Source: JAVBRU01 sp031547595 (lineage in GTDB: Bacteria > Bacillota > Clostridia > Christensenellales > Aristaeellaceae). From it: 64,000 bases of DNA. The translations under genes were made by a program, and so were the position numbers. Each line of letters opens with the position of its first letter. Position 1 is the first letter of the stretch. Where the stretch lies: contig JAVBRU010000037.1 in assembly GCA_031547595.1 (NCBI GenBank), forward strand, positions 1-64,000, given 5' to 3'. The notes below the pieces were generated by a model. It ran no database searches and was not told where the DNA came from. It saw only the letters and a program-made list of their open reading frames with translations. Shown here one piece after another: positions 43,603-51,991 of the stretch.

Positions 43603-45732
43603 ATGGCAAAGCAAAAAGGGGGCTTTACCCTGCCCGGCGAGGCAGGTTATGAGGCGCTCACGCTTGAGCTTGCGCAAAAATGGGGCGCGGATGTGATTCG
43701 CGATAGCGACGGCACGGCGCTTTCATCCGAAATATTGGCTGCGGGCTATGATATTTATTCCACGCTGTGCGTCATTCGGGAGCATAATGCCTTTGCGGTG
43801 TCGCACCCCCATTGCCGCCAGCAAACGGTGCTGTGCACTGCGCCGCGGGTGCAGTCCGGCGAGGCGCTGGCGATCGATTTGATGACGGATTTTTTTGATC
43901 AGCAGTTTGAACTGAACGACTGCGAAGAATCCCGGGCGTACTGGCAGGTGGTTGATTTGACCAGCAACCAGCCCCTGAACACCTGGCACTATGCGGATGG
44001 CATGGTGCACGTGCAGGGTGCACAGTGGCACCGGTATGCGGTGTATTTTTTCGCCTACCGCATCTGGGAAGAAATATCGATGTACAACCACACCACCAAC
44101 CATTGGACAAAAGAGCATTTGATGCAGATTGACCCCGTTGAGCCGGACACCATGGATTATCTGACCGGCTGGATGGAGGCTTGGTGCCGGCAGCATCCGC
44201 AAACCAGCGTGGTGCGCTTCACATCGCTATTCTATAATTTTGCCTGGATCTGGGGCGCATCGGAGCGCAACCGGCATCTGTTCACCGATTGGTCGAGCTA
44301 TGATTTCACCGTCAGCCCCCGCGCACTGCGCCAGTTCGAGGCGCGATATGGCTACCCGATGACGCTGAGCGACTTTGCCAACAAGGGGCTTCGCCGCCCC
44401 GGCCACACTGTGCCGGACGCGAAGAAGCGCGATTGGATGGCGTTTATCAATGACCTCGTGATCCGCGAGGCCAGGAAGCTGGTGGATATCACCCACCGCT
44501 ACGGCAAAAAAGCCTATGTGTTTTATGATGATAGCTGGATCGGGCTGGAGCCCAGCGGCAAGCGTTTCCCGGAGTTTGGCTTTGACGGGCTGATCAAATG
44601 TGTGTTTTCGGGCTTTGAGGTGCGGCTGTGCGCCAATGCGCTGTGCGATACGCACGAGATTCGCCTGCACCCGTATCTTTTCCCCGTGGGCCTTGGCGGA
44701 TTGCCCACCTTCAAAAAGGGCGGCGACCCTACCCGCGACGCCCGGCAATATTGGATGCATGTGCGCCGCGCGCTACTTCGCCAGCCTGTGGACCGGATTG
44801 GCCTGGGCGGCTATTTGCACTTGACGGAGGGCTTCCCGGATTTTGTGGATTGCATCGCGGAGATTGCGGAGGAGTTTCGCATCCTGCGCGATCTTCACCA
44901 AGACGGTGCTCCGCAATCCCTCCGCCCCAGGGTGGGCATCCTGACGGCGTATGGGGCGCTTCGCGCGTGGACATTGTCTGGGCACTTCCACGAAACCGAT
45001 GCGCACGATCTGATCCACGTGCTGGAAAGCCTGTCCGGCCTGGCGTTCGATGTGTCGTTCGTCAGCTTTGAAGACATTGCACAGGGCGTGCCGGAGGGCA
45101 TCGATGTGCTGATCATCGCCGGGCAAGCGGGCACGGCGTGGAGCGGCGGCGGTTGCTGGCGCGAGGACAGGGCGGTGGAGGCCGTGACGGCATTTGCCCA
45201 TCAGGGCGGCGCTGTGATTGGCATCGGCGAGCCGTCCGCGTTGGCGGGCTATGATACATACCTGCGACTCAGCCACATCCTGGGTGTGGATATAGATGAT
45301 GGCCGGTATCATTGCCACGGAAAATGGCAATTTGATGTAGCGGAAAACGAACTGATCCCGCAGGGGACGGCGATCCCCGTGCGCAAGGATGTGCGCCTGG
45401 CGGATTGCAGTGCGCAGGTGCTTTATGCGGCGGATGGCGTGCCGCTGCTGGTGGAGAATGCGGTTGGCAAGGGCAAGGGCATCTATCTTTCTTCTTACCG
45501 GTATAGTGAGGCGAATACGCGCCTGTTGCAAAACCTTATTTTGCATGCGGCCCATGTGCCGCTGCTGCCGCGGTATGTGCCCTCCAATCCGTTGACGGAA
45601 TGCGCGTGGTTTGCGCAGCAAAAAAAGCTGGCAGTGATCAACAATGCCAGCACAGCGCAGCACACCCGGATTGAAACAGAAGAGGGCCCGCTGGATATTG
45701 CGCTGCCGCCCTATGCGCTTGTGATTTTGTAG
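43603..45732 (+). CDS. GH112 phosphorylase, probably beta-1,4-galactosyl-L-rhamnose phosphorylase
   Basis: A 709-residue GH112 enzyme. The family hallmarks are GGFTLPGEAGYEALTLELAQ and KWGADVIRDSDGT at the N-terminus, PQTSVVRFTSLFYNF near residue 210, YDDSWIGLEPSGKRFPEFGF near 310 with the proton-donor aspartate, LLRQPVDRIGLGGYLHL near 395 and a glutamine-amidotransferase-like domain (VGILTAYGALRAW, ESLSGLAFDVSFVSFEDI). GH112 contains galacto-N-biose/lacto-N-biose phosphorylases and galactosyl-rhamnose phosphorylases. The GH105 gene just upstream and rhaM just downstream favour galactosyl-L-rhamnose, giving galactose 1-phosphate and rhamnose. Substrate choice is inference from neighbours; the residues that separate the subtypes would need an alignment. 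Confidence 0.85.
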   Translation: MAKQKGGFTLPGEAGYEALTLELAQKWGADVIRDSDGTALSSEILAAGYDIYSTLCVIREHNAFAVSHPHCRQQTVLCTAPRVQSGEALAIDLMTDFFDQQFELNDCEESRAYWQVVDLTSNQPLNTWHYADGMVHVQGAQWHRYAVYFFAYRIWEEISMYNHTTNHWTKEHLMQIDPVEPDTMDYLTGWMEAWCRQHPQTSVVRFTSLFYNFAWIWGASERNRHLFTDWSSYDFTVSPRALRQFEARYGYPMTLSDFANKGLRRPGHTVPDAKKRDWMAFINDLVIREARKLVDITHRYGKKAYVFYDDSWIGLEPSGKRFPEFGFDGLIKCVFSGFEVRLCANALCDTHEIRLHPYLFPVGLGGLPTFKKGGDPTRDARQYWMHVRRALLRQPVDRIGLGGYLHLTEGFPDFVDCIAEIAEEFRILRDLHQDGAPQSLRPRVGILTAYGALRAWTLSGHFHETDAHDLIHVLESLSGLAFDVSFVSFEDIAQGVPEGIDVLIIAGQAGTAWSGGGCWREDRAVEAVTAFAHQGGAVIGIGEPSALAGYDTYLRLSHILGVDIDDGRYHCHGKWQFDVAENELIPQGTAIPVRKDVRLADCSAQVLYAADGVPLLVENAVGKGKGIYLSSYRYSEANTRLLQNLILHAAHVPLLPRYVPSNPLTECAWFAQQKKLAVINNASTAQHTRIETEEGPLDIALPPYALVIL

Positions 45733-45737
45733 ACAAA

Positions 45738-45775
45738 AATGCCGCACCGAAGTGTTTTTCGATGCGGCATTTCTT
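45738..45775 (+). terminator. Operon terminator after GH112
   Basis: AATGCCGCA (45738-45746) pairs with TGCGGCATT (45763-45771) and is followed by TCTT. It ends the importer-GH105-GH112 operon; the MITE inserted immediately after it. Confidence 0.7.
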
Positions 45776-45936
45776 AGAGCAATTTCATCAACCGTAGAGG
45801 GCATCTTTGCGGATCTTTTGTCGCCTCGCGTTGCTTCGTACGTTTAGCGTAGCGCTGCTACGCTGCACTTCCTCAGCTTAGCGAGGCAGCAAAATCTCTC
45901 GCAAATCCACCCGCTACGTTTTCGAAATTTTCTCTA
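45775..45936. mobile_element. MITE family A, copy 2 (162 bases)
   Basis: Same ends and inner hairpins as the copy at 33555. Left end TAGAGCAATTTCATCAACCG at 45775; right end CGAAATTTTCTCTA at 45936. The right end overlaps the rhaM stop codon: the TAG of rhaM (complement of 45934-45936) is formed by the element border. Confidence 0.82.
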
Positions 45937-46251
45937 GTCCAAACGAAACACCACTTCCAACTTTGGCTGTGCGCCCGTTTCCCTGTCCATCTCAAGCTCC
46001 AGAATGTCTTTCATGGAGTCATTCCATCTGTCCACCACGGCGCTGCCCGCCTGCACGCCCTCGGCATACGCGATGCCCTTTTCGCACTCGTAATAGCCAA
46101 ACAGCTCGTCGCCTGTGCAAAAGATCGTGTAGTTGCAGATGCCCGCTGCCTTCAAAAGTGCCACCATTTCGGGCCAGATTTCATCATGCCGCTTGATATA
46201 TTCCGCTTTGCAATGGGGCTTGATGCGCCCCTTCCATGCCATACGCTCCAT
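45934..46251 (-). CDS. rhaM: L-rhamnose mutarotase
   Basis: A 105-residue protein of the RhaM (DUF718) family, which interconverts the alpha and beta forms of L-rhamnose in the cytoplasm. The length is as usual. WKGRIKPHCKAEYIKRHDEI and WPEMVALLKAAGICNYTIF are typical, including the histidine and tryptophan of the active site; the C-terminal MKDILELEMDRETGAQPKLE fits too. The ATG at 46251 follows AGGAGT by eight bases; the frame opens further upstream without a ribosome site. The gene stands alone between two MITE copies and supports rhamnose release by the neighbouring GH112 or rhamnogalacturonan enzymes. No rhaA, rhaB or rhaD genes are in the window. Confidence 0.88.
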   Translation of the reverse strand: MERMAWKGRIKPHCKAEYIKRHDEIWPEMVALLKAAGICNYTIFCTGDELFGYYECEKGIAYAEGVQAGSAVVDRWNDSMKDILELEMDRETGAQPKLEVVFRLD

Positions 46252-46284
46252 CCCGGTCACTCCTAATCCTTGATTATTAAGGAA

Positions 46285-46313
46285 ATGATACCCCCAACGC
46301 AGCGGAAAGTAAA
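46285..46313 (-). promoter_or_regulatory. Probable rhaM promoter
   Basis: On the minus strand TTTACT (complement of 46308-46313) and TATCAT (complement of 46285-46290) are exactly 17 bases apart, 34 bases before the start codon. The MITE copy begins only nine bases upstream of this promoter. Confidence 0.5.
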
Positions 46314-46321
46314 GCACAAAC

Positions 46322-46483
46322 TAGAGCAATTTCATCAACCGTAGCGGGCATCTTTGTGGATCTTTTGCCGCCTCGCGTTGCTTCATACGTTTAGCGTAGC
46401 GCTGCTACGCTGCACTTCCTCAGCTTAGCGAGGCGGCAAAATCTCTCGCAAATCTACCCGCTACGTTTTCGAAATTTGCTCTA
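46322..46483. mobile_element. MITE family A, copy 3 (162 bases)
   Basis: TAGAGCAATTTCATCAACCG at 46322 to CGAAATTTGCTCTA at 46483, same orientation and length as the copy at 45775, with near-identical interior. TA borders on both sides. It lies between the rhaM promoter and the end of the activase gene (stop at 46491). Confidence 0.85.
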
Positions 46484-46490
46484 GCATACT

Positions 46491-47336
46491 TCATAACACA
46501 GTCACCTGAATGCCGCGGCGCTCAAAAGGCTCTGTGGTGGCCAGGGGCGGCTGATGCACATCAAACTCCGGCCGGTACTGCATGCCGGCCATTTCGTATT
46601 TTGCGCCCGCCGTCTGGTGGTAGGGAAGCAGTTCCACCCGTATCAGCTTCTTCGCTCCGGCAATGAAAGCCGCCGTGGCATCGAGGTTTTCCGGGCTGTC
46701 GTTGACGCCCGGGATCAGGGGAATGCGGATGATAAAGGGCGTGCTACCTTGGCACAGCAGGGCGGCGTGACGCAAAATACCGGCGTTATCAACGCCGGTA
46801 TAATGCCGGTGCTTTTGCGCGTCCATCAGCTTGATATCCATCATAATGAGGGACGCTTTTCCCATGGCGGACTCAAATACGCTATCCGGCACATAGCCGG
46901 AAGTCTCTATAGCAATGTGCACGCCGGGCATTAGATCGATCACATCGGCCACAAAAGGCCACTGCAGCAGCGGCTCGCCGCCGGAAAACGTGATGCCGCC
47001 GCCCGTTTGCAGCAGTAGCGGCGCATCCTTCATCAGCCGCGCCGCCAGCGCGGTAGCCGTATATGTTTGGCCGCAGATGCGGCGAAGGCCGAGGCGGCAG
47101 GCGGGGATACACGCGCCGCACGCGGTGCAACTTTCGTGCGGGCATACTTTTTTGCATGCACCGCAGTGGGTGCACGCACCGGGGCTGGTCATTAGCTGAG
47201 GCTCCGGCGACAGCCCCTCGGGGTTATGGCACCACTGGCAGCGCAAGGGACAGCCCTTGAGGAACACTGTGGTGCGGATGCCCGGGCCGTCAAATACGGC
47301 AAATTCTTTGATGTCAAATACTACGCCGCTGCTCAT
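46491..47336 (-). CDS. Glycyl radical enzyme activase (radical SAM)
   Basis: A 281-residue radical SAM protein that installs the glycyl radical on the partner enzyme. The SAM-cluster motif CPLRCQWC is at residues 29-36 (C-x3-C-x2-C), and the family's extra ferredoxin-type clusters follow (CTHCGACKKVCP, CTACGACIPACR). GGGITFSGGEPLLQWPF near residue 110 is the SAM-binding glycine-rich motif, and IRIPLIPGVNDSPENLDAT is typical of PFL-activase relatives. The start at 47336 lies five bases after the stop of the glycyl radical enzyme, so both are coexpressed. Oxygen-sensitive; strictly anaerobic use is implied. Confidence 0.92.
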   Translation of the reverse strand: MSSGVVFDIKEFAVFDGPGIRTTVFLKGCPLRCQWCHNPEGLSPEPQLMTSPGACTHCGACKKVCPHESCTACGACIPACRLGLRRICGQTYTATALAARLMKDAPLLLQTGGGITFSGGEPLLQWPFVADVIDLMPGVHIAIETSGYVPDSVFESAMGKASLIMMDIKLMDAQKHRHYTGVDNAGILRHAALLCQGSTPFIIRIPLIPGVNDSPENLDATAAFIAGAKKLIRVELLPYHQTAGAKYEMAGMQYRPEFDVHQPPLATTEPFERRGIQVTVL

Positions 47337-47341
47337 GGCGC

Positions 47342-49360
47342 TTACAGTGTCAGCGCCACGCGGCTGATGATATGGTCCTGATAGCAGGCGTCCAGCTCCA
47401 CAAAGTAGCCGCTCCAGCCCCATACGCGCACGATGAGGTTGCGGTATTTTTCGGGGTGCCGCTGCGCGTCCAGCAGTTGCTCCCGGCTGACGGTGTTCAG
47501 CTGCAGTTGATGGCCGCCCAGCTGCACAAACAGGCGCACGAGCTGCGCTACCTTCTCGATGGATTCGCCGCTTCGAAACACCGTGTCGGAAAATTCGATC
47601 GTCAAAGGCCCGCCGTTGATCACCGTTTTCAGGTTGGGCTTGGTGAAGGATTTGATCAGCGACAAGGGGCCGTTCAGCTTGATGTTCAGCGAGGGCGCGT
47701 AATTCGCAGGCAGCGGCACGCTTTGTTCCCGGCCGTCGGCCGTTGCGCCCAGCTGATTGGCGTGCCAGATGTAATACATGGCAGAGCCTGTGCCTGCCCG
47801 GTATATGCCACCGCGCTCGTTTTTGATGCCCTCCACCGCATGGGCGAAGATATCCAGCAACTGCACAGCATAACCATCGGCGGCGTTATCGTCATTGCCC
47901 ATCTTGGGGGACTGGTATTTGAGCAGGTGGCGAAGCGCATCGTGGCCCTCGAAGTTATCCTCCAGGGCCTGAATGATTTGCGGCAGAGTATAGCCGTGGT
48001 TGTTCACGGCGCTTTCTACAGCGGCCAGCATATCCGCCGCCGGGGCCAGCCCGGTGCCATGCAAGCCGTAATTGTTGTACACGCAGCCGAGCGAAATATC
48101 CCGCGCTTGCTCCACACACCCATCGAAAAACAACGAAAGATAGGGCGAGGGGATCACATAAAGATTCTGCACGGCAGCGGCGGTCTGCCGCACACTGGCA
48201 AAAACCCGCGCCTGGATGTCGGCCAGTATATCGGCCATCGTGCTGCCGGGCTTTGCGCTGCGCAGCACGGCATCGGTGAGGTTGGCAAAGGGCATCGCGC
48301 CAATGTTGGGAATATCCATGCCCTTGCCGGGAATGATAAACTCCCAGCAGGCTGCCATGGCGTAATCGCGGGCATCGGCCTCCTGATAGCCCAGGCGCAT
48401 GAGGCCGGGGATGGCCACATCGTCGTTCTCGTATTGCGGAAAGCCAAGGCCCAGCTTGGTCAATTGCGTGCCGAGTTCATATACAGACAGGGGAGTATTC
48501 TGGCTGACGCGCAGGTTGATCTTCGGGTCGATCAAGCACAGCTCCGCACTGGCGTGCAGACACATTTCGGATAACAGGTTGTAGCCGTCTTTGTCGTCTT
48601 TTGTGATGCCGCCCAGCACCATGCTCTGGCCGTTATCGCCCTGCTGCATGCCGGGGTACAGATCGCTGTCGCGGTTGCAGGCAAGGAAAAAGGCTTCCAG
48701 AAGCTCAAACGCTTCGTTCTTCGTCAGCGCACCGCTGTCTAAATCCTGCTGCAAATAGGGCATCATGTACTGGTCGAAGCGCCCGAGGGTGTTGTGGTAA
48801 TCGCCCTCGCACCACATCGCAAAGTGCAAAATGCGCAGCGATTGCAGCGCCTCGCGGAAACTGCGTGCGCCGTATGCGGGCACGCGCTCCAGCACGTTTG
48901 CCAGCACCTCGTCATCAAGCTCCCGCGCCAGCTTGGCATAGCGCGCGGTCAGGCCAAGCACGGCATCAATGCTCTTTTGCATGCAGGCGTGGTATTCGCC
49001 CGCGCCCAGCTTTTCGCGGTAGGCCAACAGGCCGTCCCGAATGACACTTTCATAGCCGGGGGACAGATTGCACACATTGCCGTTTTCGTGGATGTAATGG
49101 CCCGCTTTGATCTTCGCCCATTCTTCATCGCTGTAGATGGGCGGCAGATTCTTGACTGTGCGGGTGAAGGCGATGATCTCGCCCTCCATCAGGCACGGCG
49201 TCTCGCTGACAAGCGCCAGCGCAAGGCGCGCCGTTGTACGCTGCGCATCGGTCATGCCCTGCTGACGGTACGGCGCGGGATCGGGGCAGTCTGCCCGCCG
49301 GAAGGCGTGATGCTGCTTTTGCCATTGGGCTGCTTTGAGGGCGATGATACGCTCCGTCAT
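47342..49360 (-). CDS. Glycyl radical enzyme of unassigned reaction
   Basis: A 672-residue protein of the pyruvate formate-lyase/diol-dehydratase superfamily, shorter than most members (about 750-850). The C-terminal radical site is IVRVWGWSGYFVELD near residue 650. The thiyl-radical cysteine lies near residue 335 in DYAMAACWEFIIPGKGMD; most dehydratase and lyase members have GCVE, so the tryptophan and the alanine before cysteine are unusual. The later GLHGTGLAPAADMLAA helix is normal. AAGGAG precedes the ATG at 49360. It is the middle gene of a GH51 - radical enzyme - activase operon, so the substrate is probably derived from pentose or rhamnose catabolism. A 1,2-propanediol dehydratase role would fit rhamnose but the active-site change argues for caution. 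Confidence 0.85.
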   Translation of the reverse strand: MTERIIALKAAQWQKQHHAFRRADCPDPAPYRQQGMTDAQRTTARLALALVSETPCLMEGEIIAFTRTVKNLPPIYSDEEWAKIKAGHYIHENGNVCNLSPGYESVIRDGLLAYREKLGAGEYHACMQKSIDAVLGLTARYAKLARELDDEVLANVLERVPAYGARSFREALQSLRILHFAMWCEGDYHNTLGRFDQYMMPYLQQDLDSGALTKNEAFELLEAFFLACNRDSDLYPGMQQGDNGQSMVLGGITKDDKDGYNLLSEMCLHASAELCLIDPKINLRVSQNTPLSVYELGTQLTKLGLGFPQYENDDVAIPGLMRLGYQEADARDYAMAACWEFIIPGKGMDIPNIGAMPFANLTDAVLRSAKPGSTMADILADIQARVFASVRQTAAAVQNLYVIPSPYLSLFFDGCVEQARDISLGCVYNNYGLHGTGLAPAADMLAAVESAVNNHGYTLPQIIQALEDNFEGHDALRHLLKYQSPKMGNDDNAADGYAVQLLDIFAHAVEGIKNERGGIYRAGTGSAMYYIWHANQLGATADGREQSVPLPANYAPSLNIKLNGPLSLIKSFTKPNLKTVINGGPLTIEFSDTVFRSGESIEKVAQLVRLFVQLGGHQLQLNTVSREQLLDAQRHPEKYRNLIVRVWGWSGYFVELDACYQDHIISRVALTL

Positions 49361-49376
49361 GGTGATTCTCCTTTTT

Positions 49377-50879
49377 TCAGGCCAGGCGCAGGGTGATGCT
49401 GACAACAGCGGCGGCGGGCACATGCACGCTGTCGCCGTCCCGCAGTGTGATGGCATTGCAAACAGGTGCAATGGCGGTGGGGTTGTCGAAGGTATTGACG
49501 GTGGCGGGGTCGGCGGCGCACAGGACGCGCATTTCGCCCGTGCCCTGCACCTGGCCCTGTAGCCCCTTGAGGGATACATCCTTGCTTTCAGTGAGGCTGA
49601 GGTTGGCCAGGGTCAGGGTCATTACGCCATCCTTCACAGAGGCCGATGCGGACAGCGATTCCATGGGCGCGGCACCGGCCTTTTCCCGCAGGGCGCTGTG
49701 CACGATGGTGGGCAGTTGTTTGGCATCCTGATGGGTTTTGAAGAAATCGAACACGAAATAGTTGGGCGTTTCCACAAAATGCTCACCCTCAGTGAGATAC
49801 AGCGAGTGCAGGTTGTTGCACAGCTGGGCGATGTTCGCCATATCCACCACATCGCAGCGGTTGTTGAAGATATTCAGCGTCAGGGCGCACACCAGCGCAT
49901 CGCGCATGTTGCTTTGCTGCTCAAACAGGTTCTTGCCGCCACTGGGGCCGGTGCCCTCTTTGTGCCAGTTGCCCCACTCATCCACGATCAGCTTGATTTT
50001 ACGCTCCGGGTCAAACTCATCCATCGCAGAACGGTGATCGTCGATGATATTGCGCATATAATCCGCGCGGCGAAGCTCGTCATACCAGCCTTCTTCGGTG
50101 AAGTTCAGGTCGTCCTGGCCGGACAGCCAGTTGGTGTAGTAATGGACGCTCATGCCGTAGGTGGGCACTTCCTGCCAGGGACGCTTTTGCCATTCCTGCA
50201 TCAGCCGCCGCGTCCACCACACGTCGTGCCCGTTGGCACCGCACATGATGAAGCGCAGGTCTTTCACACCGAGGCTTCGGCAGATGGTGGTGTATTTTAC
50301 GTATTCGCGGGCGCACATTTCGGGCGACATCTGGCCGCCGCCGCCCCAGTTTTCATTGCCAATACCCCAGTAGCGTACGCCAAAGGGCGCGGCATCGCCG
50401 TTTGCTGCGCGTTCGTCCGCAAGGGTTGTCAGCCCCGCAGAAAAGTTGCAATATTCGATCCAATCGCGGATGTGAAGGGGCGTCGTGCCCGTCATATTGG
50501 CGGCAAAATAAGGCTCTGCCCCCACCATACGCACAAATTCCATAAATTCGTGGGTGCCCACCTGGTTGCTTTCCACGCGGCCGTCGCAATAATACCACCA
50601 GTTCACCCGGCGGGGACGGTTCGCTTTGGGACCAATGCCATCGCGCCAGTTATAAATCTCGGCAAAGCAGCCGCCCGGCCAGCGCACCACCGGCGGGTTG
50701 ATTTTTTTGAAGCTATCCACCAGGGATTTGCGAAACCCCCGGATATTTTCCACTTTGCTGTCCTCGCCCACATACAGCCCGTCATATATCACGCCGCCGA
50801 TATGCTCGGCAAAATGACCATAAATATTGCGGTTGATAATGCCCCTGGAATGGCCAAAATCGATGGATACGCAGTCCAC
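49377..50879 (-). CDS. Alpha-L-arabinofuranosidase, GH51 (copy 2)
   Basis: A 500-residue cytoplasmic GH51 enzyme. VVRWPGGCFAEIYNWRDGIG near residue 65, the acid/base glutamate in GVRYWGIGNENWGGGGQ near 180 and the nucleophile in LIVDEWGNWHKEGTG near 300 are intact. It starts with GTG at 50879, seven bases after GAGGG. Unlike copy 1 it is cotranscribed with the glycyl radical enzyme and its activase, 16 bases upstream of the former. The active-site surroundings (WGGGGQ, GNWHKE) match the broader bacterial GH51 group acting on arabinan and arabinoxylan oligosaccharides. Confidence 0.92.
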   Translation of the reverse strand: MDCVSIDFGHSRGIINRNIYGHFAEHIGGVIYDGLYVGEDSKVENIRGFRKSLVDSFKKINPPVVRWPGGCFAEIYNWRDGIGPKANRPRRVNWWYYCDGRVESNQVGTHEFMEFVRMVGAEPYFAANMTGTTPLHIRDWIEYCNFSAGLTTLADERAANGDAAPFGVRYWGIGNENWGGGGQMSPEMCAREYVKYTTICRSLGVKDLRFIMCGANGHDVWWTRRLMQEWQKRPWQEVPTYGMSVHYYTNWLSGQDDLNFTEEGWYDELRRADYMRNIIDDHRSAMDEFDPERKIKLIVDEWGNWHKEGTGPSGGKNLFEQQSNMRDALVCALTLNIFNNRCDVVDMANIAQLCNNLHSLYLTEGEHFVETPNYFVFDFFKTHQDAKQLPTIVHSALREKAGAAPMESLSASASVKDGVMTLTLANLSLTESKDVSLKGLQGQVQGTGEMRVLCAADPATVNTFDNPTAIAPVCNAITLRDGDSVHVPAAAVVSITLRLA

Positions 50880-50913
50880 GGCAATCCCTCACTCTCTTTT
50901 TGTGCTTAATATC

Positions 50914-50942
50914 ATTATAGAGTTTGTTGGGGCGGGGTTAAA
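50914..50942 (-). promoter_or_regulatory. Probable promoter of the GH51 / glycyl radical enzyme operon
   Basis: On the minus strand TATAAT (complement of 50914-50919) lies 17 bases after a weak -35, TTTAAC (complement of 50937-50942). A weak -35 fits activation by the AraC-type protein encoded just upstream at 51030. Confidence 0.45.
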
Positions 50943-51029
50943 GTCAAAAACAATTGCGTAGTGGACAAAAACTGTCCAATAAAGAATTGAGAGAACATGG
51001 AATATAATATTTCCGAGATCCCAAAAATC

Positions 51030-51821
51030 TCACTTTTTGCCTTGTATATTGCTGCGCGCATAGGCCGAGGGCGTGTCTCCTAAGGTGTCCATAAACGCGC
51101 GGTTGAAGCTGCGGATGTTTTGAAACCCGCATTCCAGCGCGATATCAGACAGGCGCATGCTGTCTTCCTCTATTAAGTTGCAGGCATATTCGATGCGGTA
51201 CTGGTTCACAAACCGGCGGAAATTCATGCCAACCATCTGGTGGAAATACCGCGATAAATAGTTTTCGTCATAGCCAATCTCTTTGGCGGCGCTCTTCATG
51301 GTGATGTTTTCGCGGTAGTTTTCCTCCACATAGGTGAGCAACCTGTGCAGCAATTCGTCATTCCCTTTTTTGCGCTCGGTGAGTGGCGCGCACTGCAAAT
51401 AACGGGCGCAAAGGGCGTATAAACTGCCCTTTAACGTCAATTTATCCGGCGTTTTCTCGTCCTGATAGCAGCTGATGATGTAGGCCGCCAGCGCTTCGCC
51501 GCAGGGCACCACCGTCTTGGTGCCGGTCAGCCCTTCTGTTTCGCGCATGAAGGAACTGACCAGGCTGCCCGAAAACGGACAGATCAGCACCCGCGAGGTC
51601 TGAGGCGTGTGGTAGGTATGCACCTCGTTGGAGAAGATCAGCCCCATTTCACCGGGGCGTGCGCTCTCCGTTCTGCCGCGCACCATCACCTCAATTTCGC
51701 CCTCCAGCACCAGGAAAAACTCCAAGTCCCTGTGAAAATGCGGGAAGAACTGAAAATCCTGATAGATGTCTATCTGGATGTGATCCTGCCCCGTGGAATT
51801 GTCGCGTTGATAAACGAGCAT
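51030..51821 (-). CDS. AraC-family transcriptional regulator (2)
   Basis: A 263-residue regulator: cupin sensing domain (FFPHFHRDLEFFLVLEGEIE) then two helix-turn-helix motifs (MKSAAKEIGYDENYLSRYFH and LSDIALECGFQNIRSFNRAF followed by TPSAYAR). The ATG at 51821 is preceded by GGAGG; a longer frame to 51911 lacks one. It sits between the GH51 / radical enzyme operon (same strand, downstream) and the LamG-GH43-importer operon (divergent), and may control both. Confidence 0.92.
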   Translation of the reverse strand: MLVYQRDNSTGQDHIQIDIYQDFQFFPHFHRDLEFFLVLEGEIEVMVRGRTESARPGEMGLIFSNEVHTYHTPQTSRVLICPFSGSLVSSFMRETEGLTGTKTVVPCGEALAAYIISCYQDEKTPDKLTLKGSLYALCARYLQCAPLTERKKGNDELLHRLLTYVEENYRENITMKSAAKEIGYDENYLSRYFHQMVGMNFRRFVNQYRIEYACNLIEEDSMRLSDIALECGFQNIRSFNRAFMDTLGDTPSAYARSNIQGKK

Positions 51822-51991
51822 AGCTGCCTCCGAAATAGTATGTTTTTGTCTATAAGAATAAGGTTTTTTTCTTTCTTTGTCAAGGCAATGATTTATAATA
51901 AATATATTCACATGATGCAGGGGAAAAATCGGGCGTAAGCGGCGCTGCCGCTATCGTATAGAAAGAAACAATTTTGGAGGAGGTATCCCGT

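Noticed and set aside
47342..49360. Assignment of the glycyl radical enzyme as 1,2-propanediol dehydratase
   Set aside because: The rhamnose context is tempting, but the AACWE active-site context, short length and lack of shell-protein genes do not support that specific call.
51880..51920. Promoter with TTGTCA and TATAAT before the LamG gene
   Set aside because: The two boxes are only 11 bases apart, too close for sigma-A, and no better -35 was found at 17 bases.
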